Shown one piece after another: positions 15,354-16,577 of a stretch of DNA of 16,577 nt. The DNA is from CAYOEZ01 sp964402955 (GTDB lineage: Bacteria; Chloroflexota; DTOL01; DAOUCN01): assembly GCA_964402955.1 (NCBI GenBank), contig CAYOEZ010000097.1:1-16577 (forward strand), in the 5' to 3' direction. Below the pieces are notes generated by a model that was not told where the DNA came from, made no database searches, and worked only from the letters and a program-made list of their open reading frames with translations. Positions within the stretch are counted from its first letter, which is position 1, and each line of letters opens with the position of its first letter. A program made the translations under genes and the position numbers.

Positions 15354-16229
15354 ATGCCCGAATCGCTGAACAAGTTGCTCAATAAAGGTACTGTCGTTTT
15401 CGATGGTGCAATGGGAACGCTGCTCCAGGCAAGCGGCAAGCTTGCTGCGGGCGGTGTGCCTGAGGAGATGAATACGGCCTTCCCAGATGTTGTGATGGGC
15501 GCACATCGCGCCTACATTGCCGCCGGATCGCAGATCATCACCACCAATAGCTTCGGCGGCAGCAGTATCCGCCTGGGCAAGAGCGGCCTGGGCGAACGCT
15601 GCATCGAGCTGAACCTGGCAGCGGCGCGCATCGCACGAGAGGCGGCCGACGGTAAGGCCCTCGTCGCCGGCTCGCTCGGCCCGCTGGGTGAGATGGTTGC
15701 GCCCTGGGGAACCGTCTCCTTCACTCAGGCGCGCGCTGTTTTCGCCGACCAGGCCAAGGCTCTGGTCGAGGGTGAGGTTGACCTGTTTATCATCGAGACC
15801 ATGTTTGACCTCGAAGAGATGCGCGCGGCCATCGAGGGCGTGCGCTCCGTGTCGCTGCTGCCCGTCATTACCACCATGACCTTCGACCAGGGCGGACGCA
15901 CCATGATGGGTATCCGGCCCGACACCGCAGCCAACGCTCTGCTCGGAATGGGCGCCGACATCATCGGTACAAACTGCGGACGCGGCCCCGCCGAAACGGA
16001 AGTTGTCATCCGCTCCATGATTGCCGCCTGTCCCGATGCGACCTTCATTGCCCAGCCCAATGCCGGCGTGCCGCGCATGGAGAATGGGGCAGCGACGTTC
16101 GACGCCACTCCAGCCGATATGGCTCGTTTCGCCAAGATATATGCGGACCTTGGCGTGCGCCTCGTCGGCGGCTGCTGCGGCAGCACACCGGCCCACATCC
16201 AGGCGATTGCTGAAGCTGTACGTTCATAG
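15354..16229 (+). CDS. Homocysteine S-methyltransferase domain protein (MetH N-terminal-like)
   Basis: 291-aa cytosolic (beta/alpha)8 methyltransferase that uses Zn2+-bound homocysteine as methyl acceptor. The Zn ligands are C208 in IGTNCGRGP and the pair C274/C275 in LVGGCCGSTPAH. VVFDGAMGTLLQ and ITTNSFGGS near the N terminus are family hallmarks, and ETMFDLEEMRAAIEG (148-162) also fits. An AGGAGG Shine-Dalgarno lies six bases before the ATG at 15354. The length covers only the homocysteine-binding module; the folate, cobalamin and reactivation modules of full MetH are absent. Next to a RACE activator and metA, this looks like one piece of a split cobalamin methionine synthase. Stand-alone methyltransferases using S-methylmethionine or betaine are an alternative. 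It is the last gene before a repeat block. Confidence 0.93.
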   Translation: MPESLNKLLNKGTVVFDGAMGTLLQASGKLAAGGVPEEMNTAFPDVVMGAHRAYIAAGSQIITTNSFGGSSIRLGKSGLGERCIELNLAAARIAREAADGKALVAGSLGPLGEMVAPWGTVSFTQARAVFADQAKALVEGEVDLFIIETMFDLEEMRAAIEGVRSVSLLPVITTMTFDQGGRTMMGIRPDTAANALLGMGADIIGTNCGRGPAETEVVIRSMIAACPDATFIAQPNAGVPRMENGAATFDATPADMARFAKIYADLGVRLVGGCCGSTPAHIQAIAEAVRS

Positions 16230-16310
16230 CTTACGTCCCGGCGCCTGCTAATACCACTACCGTACATCGGTGAACTGTCATGTGCCCACTGCAAGAAGGT
16301 CTGGACGGAC
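16230..16310. other. Gap after the methionine cassette
   Basis: I see no gene, clear hairpin-plus-T terminator or promoter between the methyltransferase stop and the repeat block. Termination may rely on the palindromic repeats that follow. The last 26 bases of the window after the block (16552-16577) contain a T5 run but nothing assignable. Confidence 0.4.
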
Positions 16311-16551
16311 CCGTCATTGCGAGCGGAGCGAAGCAATCTCCCCCGTTTCGCGCCGAAAGGAGATTGCTTCGTCGCAAAGGGCGCTCCTACTCAGAAACTC
16401 CCCGCTGTCATTGCGAGCGTCCTTTGCGAAGCAATCTCCTTTGCACGCGGCGGGGGAGACTGCTTCGTCGCTGAGGAGCGCTCCTCGCAGAGACAGTTTC
16501 TGCCCTCAGGCATACCACCAATGGGGCGGTATGGGATTCTCGCAATGACGG
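16311..16551. repeat. Tandem MITE/REP-like palindromic block with terminal inverted repeats
   Basis: The block begins CCGTCATTGCGAG (16311-16323) and ends with its exact inverse CTCGCAATGACGG (16539-16551). Inside are two diverged copies of a unit of about 95 bp, starting at 16313 and 16408. Each has GTCATTGCGAGCG, then GAAGCAATCTCC, then the inverted GGAGA(T/C)TGCTTCGTCGC, then a GCGCTCCT segment. The second unit carries the perfect palindrome GAGGAGCGCTCCTC (16473-16486). This GTCATTGCGAGCG...GAAGCAATCTCC family is a common non-coding repeat in many bacteria. It occupies most of 16230-16577, which holds no gene. Confidence 0.85.
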
Positions 16552-16577
16552 TTGGGCGAACACAACCTTTTTGCAGT

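Noticed and set aside
15348..16196. 282-codon minus-strand frame over the homocysteine methyltransferase
   Set aside because: Antisense to a well-supported gene; Gly/His/Asp-rich shadow.
16270..16548. 92-codon frame containing RHCERSEAIS
   Set aside because: It reads through the palindromic repeat block; this peptide is a common spurious product of GTCATTGCGAGCG-type repeats.

Overview
This window looks like chromosomal DNA from a high-GC environmental bacterium, most likely a member of the Chloroflexota (Anaerolineae-like). This is inferred, not proven. The main clues are a secreted protein with Pro/Thr-rich TPTPT-type linkers and short LP(V)I tracts that recur in Anaerolineae surface proteins, and an RpoB without the large enterobacterial N-terminal insertion. 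The layout (rpoB away from rplJL, a RACE-type corrinoid activator beside metA) and the abundant small palindromic repeats also fit. I saw no rRNA, tRNA, CRISPR array, transposase, integrase or phage gene.

Layout. 1-2275 (minus strand) is the first 758 codons of rpoB, running off the left edge. It diverges from a class I/II aminotransferase (2655-3851, plus). Each gene has a near-consensus sigma70-type promoter in the 379-bp gap. Next is a minimal nucleotidyltransferase (3932-4231), overlapped by a 17-codon stub that looks like the start of its HEPN/DUF86 toxin partner, and then a strong hairpin terminator. Converging on this from the right is a minus-strand trio, transcribed in the order lysozyme-like membrane or secreted protein (about 7006-6131), HAD-IIA phosphatase (6103-5306), aldo/keto reductase (5281-4346). 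A tight divergent promoter pair (7205-7294) separates the trio from a plus-strand group: a CNNM/CBS transporter-like protein (7346-8701), dprA (8736-9851) and a two-repeat secreted protein (9877-11508). A GNAT acetyltransferase follows at 11686-12165.

The right third is a methionine-synthesis cassette: a [2Fe-2S]/ASKHA corrinoid-enzyme activator (12466-14319), a MetA-type homoserine acyltransferase with the acetyl-CoA-type Glu111 (14339-15301), and a stand-alone homocysteine S-methyltransferase domain (15354-16229). Spacing of 19 and 52 nt suggests one operon from the promoter at 12400-12428. MetA activates homoserine, the sulfur step must lie elsewhere, and the methyltransferase domain would methylate homocysteine. 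The RACE protein would re-reduce the cobalamin of a separate corrinoid module not present here.

Non-coding structure includes a 28-nt inverted repeat (12230-12352), a tandem MITE/REP-like block (16311-16551), a possible operator dyad around the RACE promoter and start codon, and a decayed copy of the RACE ferredoxin motif about 1 kb upstream of the intact gene (11578-11663). The less ordinary points are this relic, the toxin stub, the six-cysteine repeat domain and the dyad. Nothing here clearly forms a wholly new multi-gene system.
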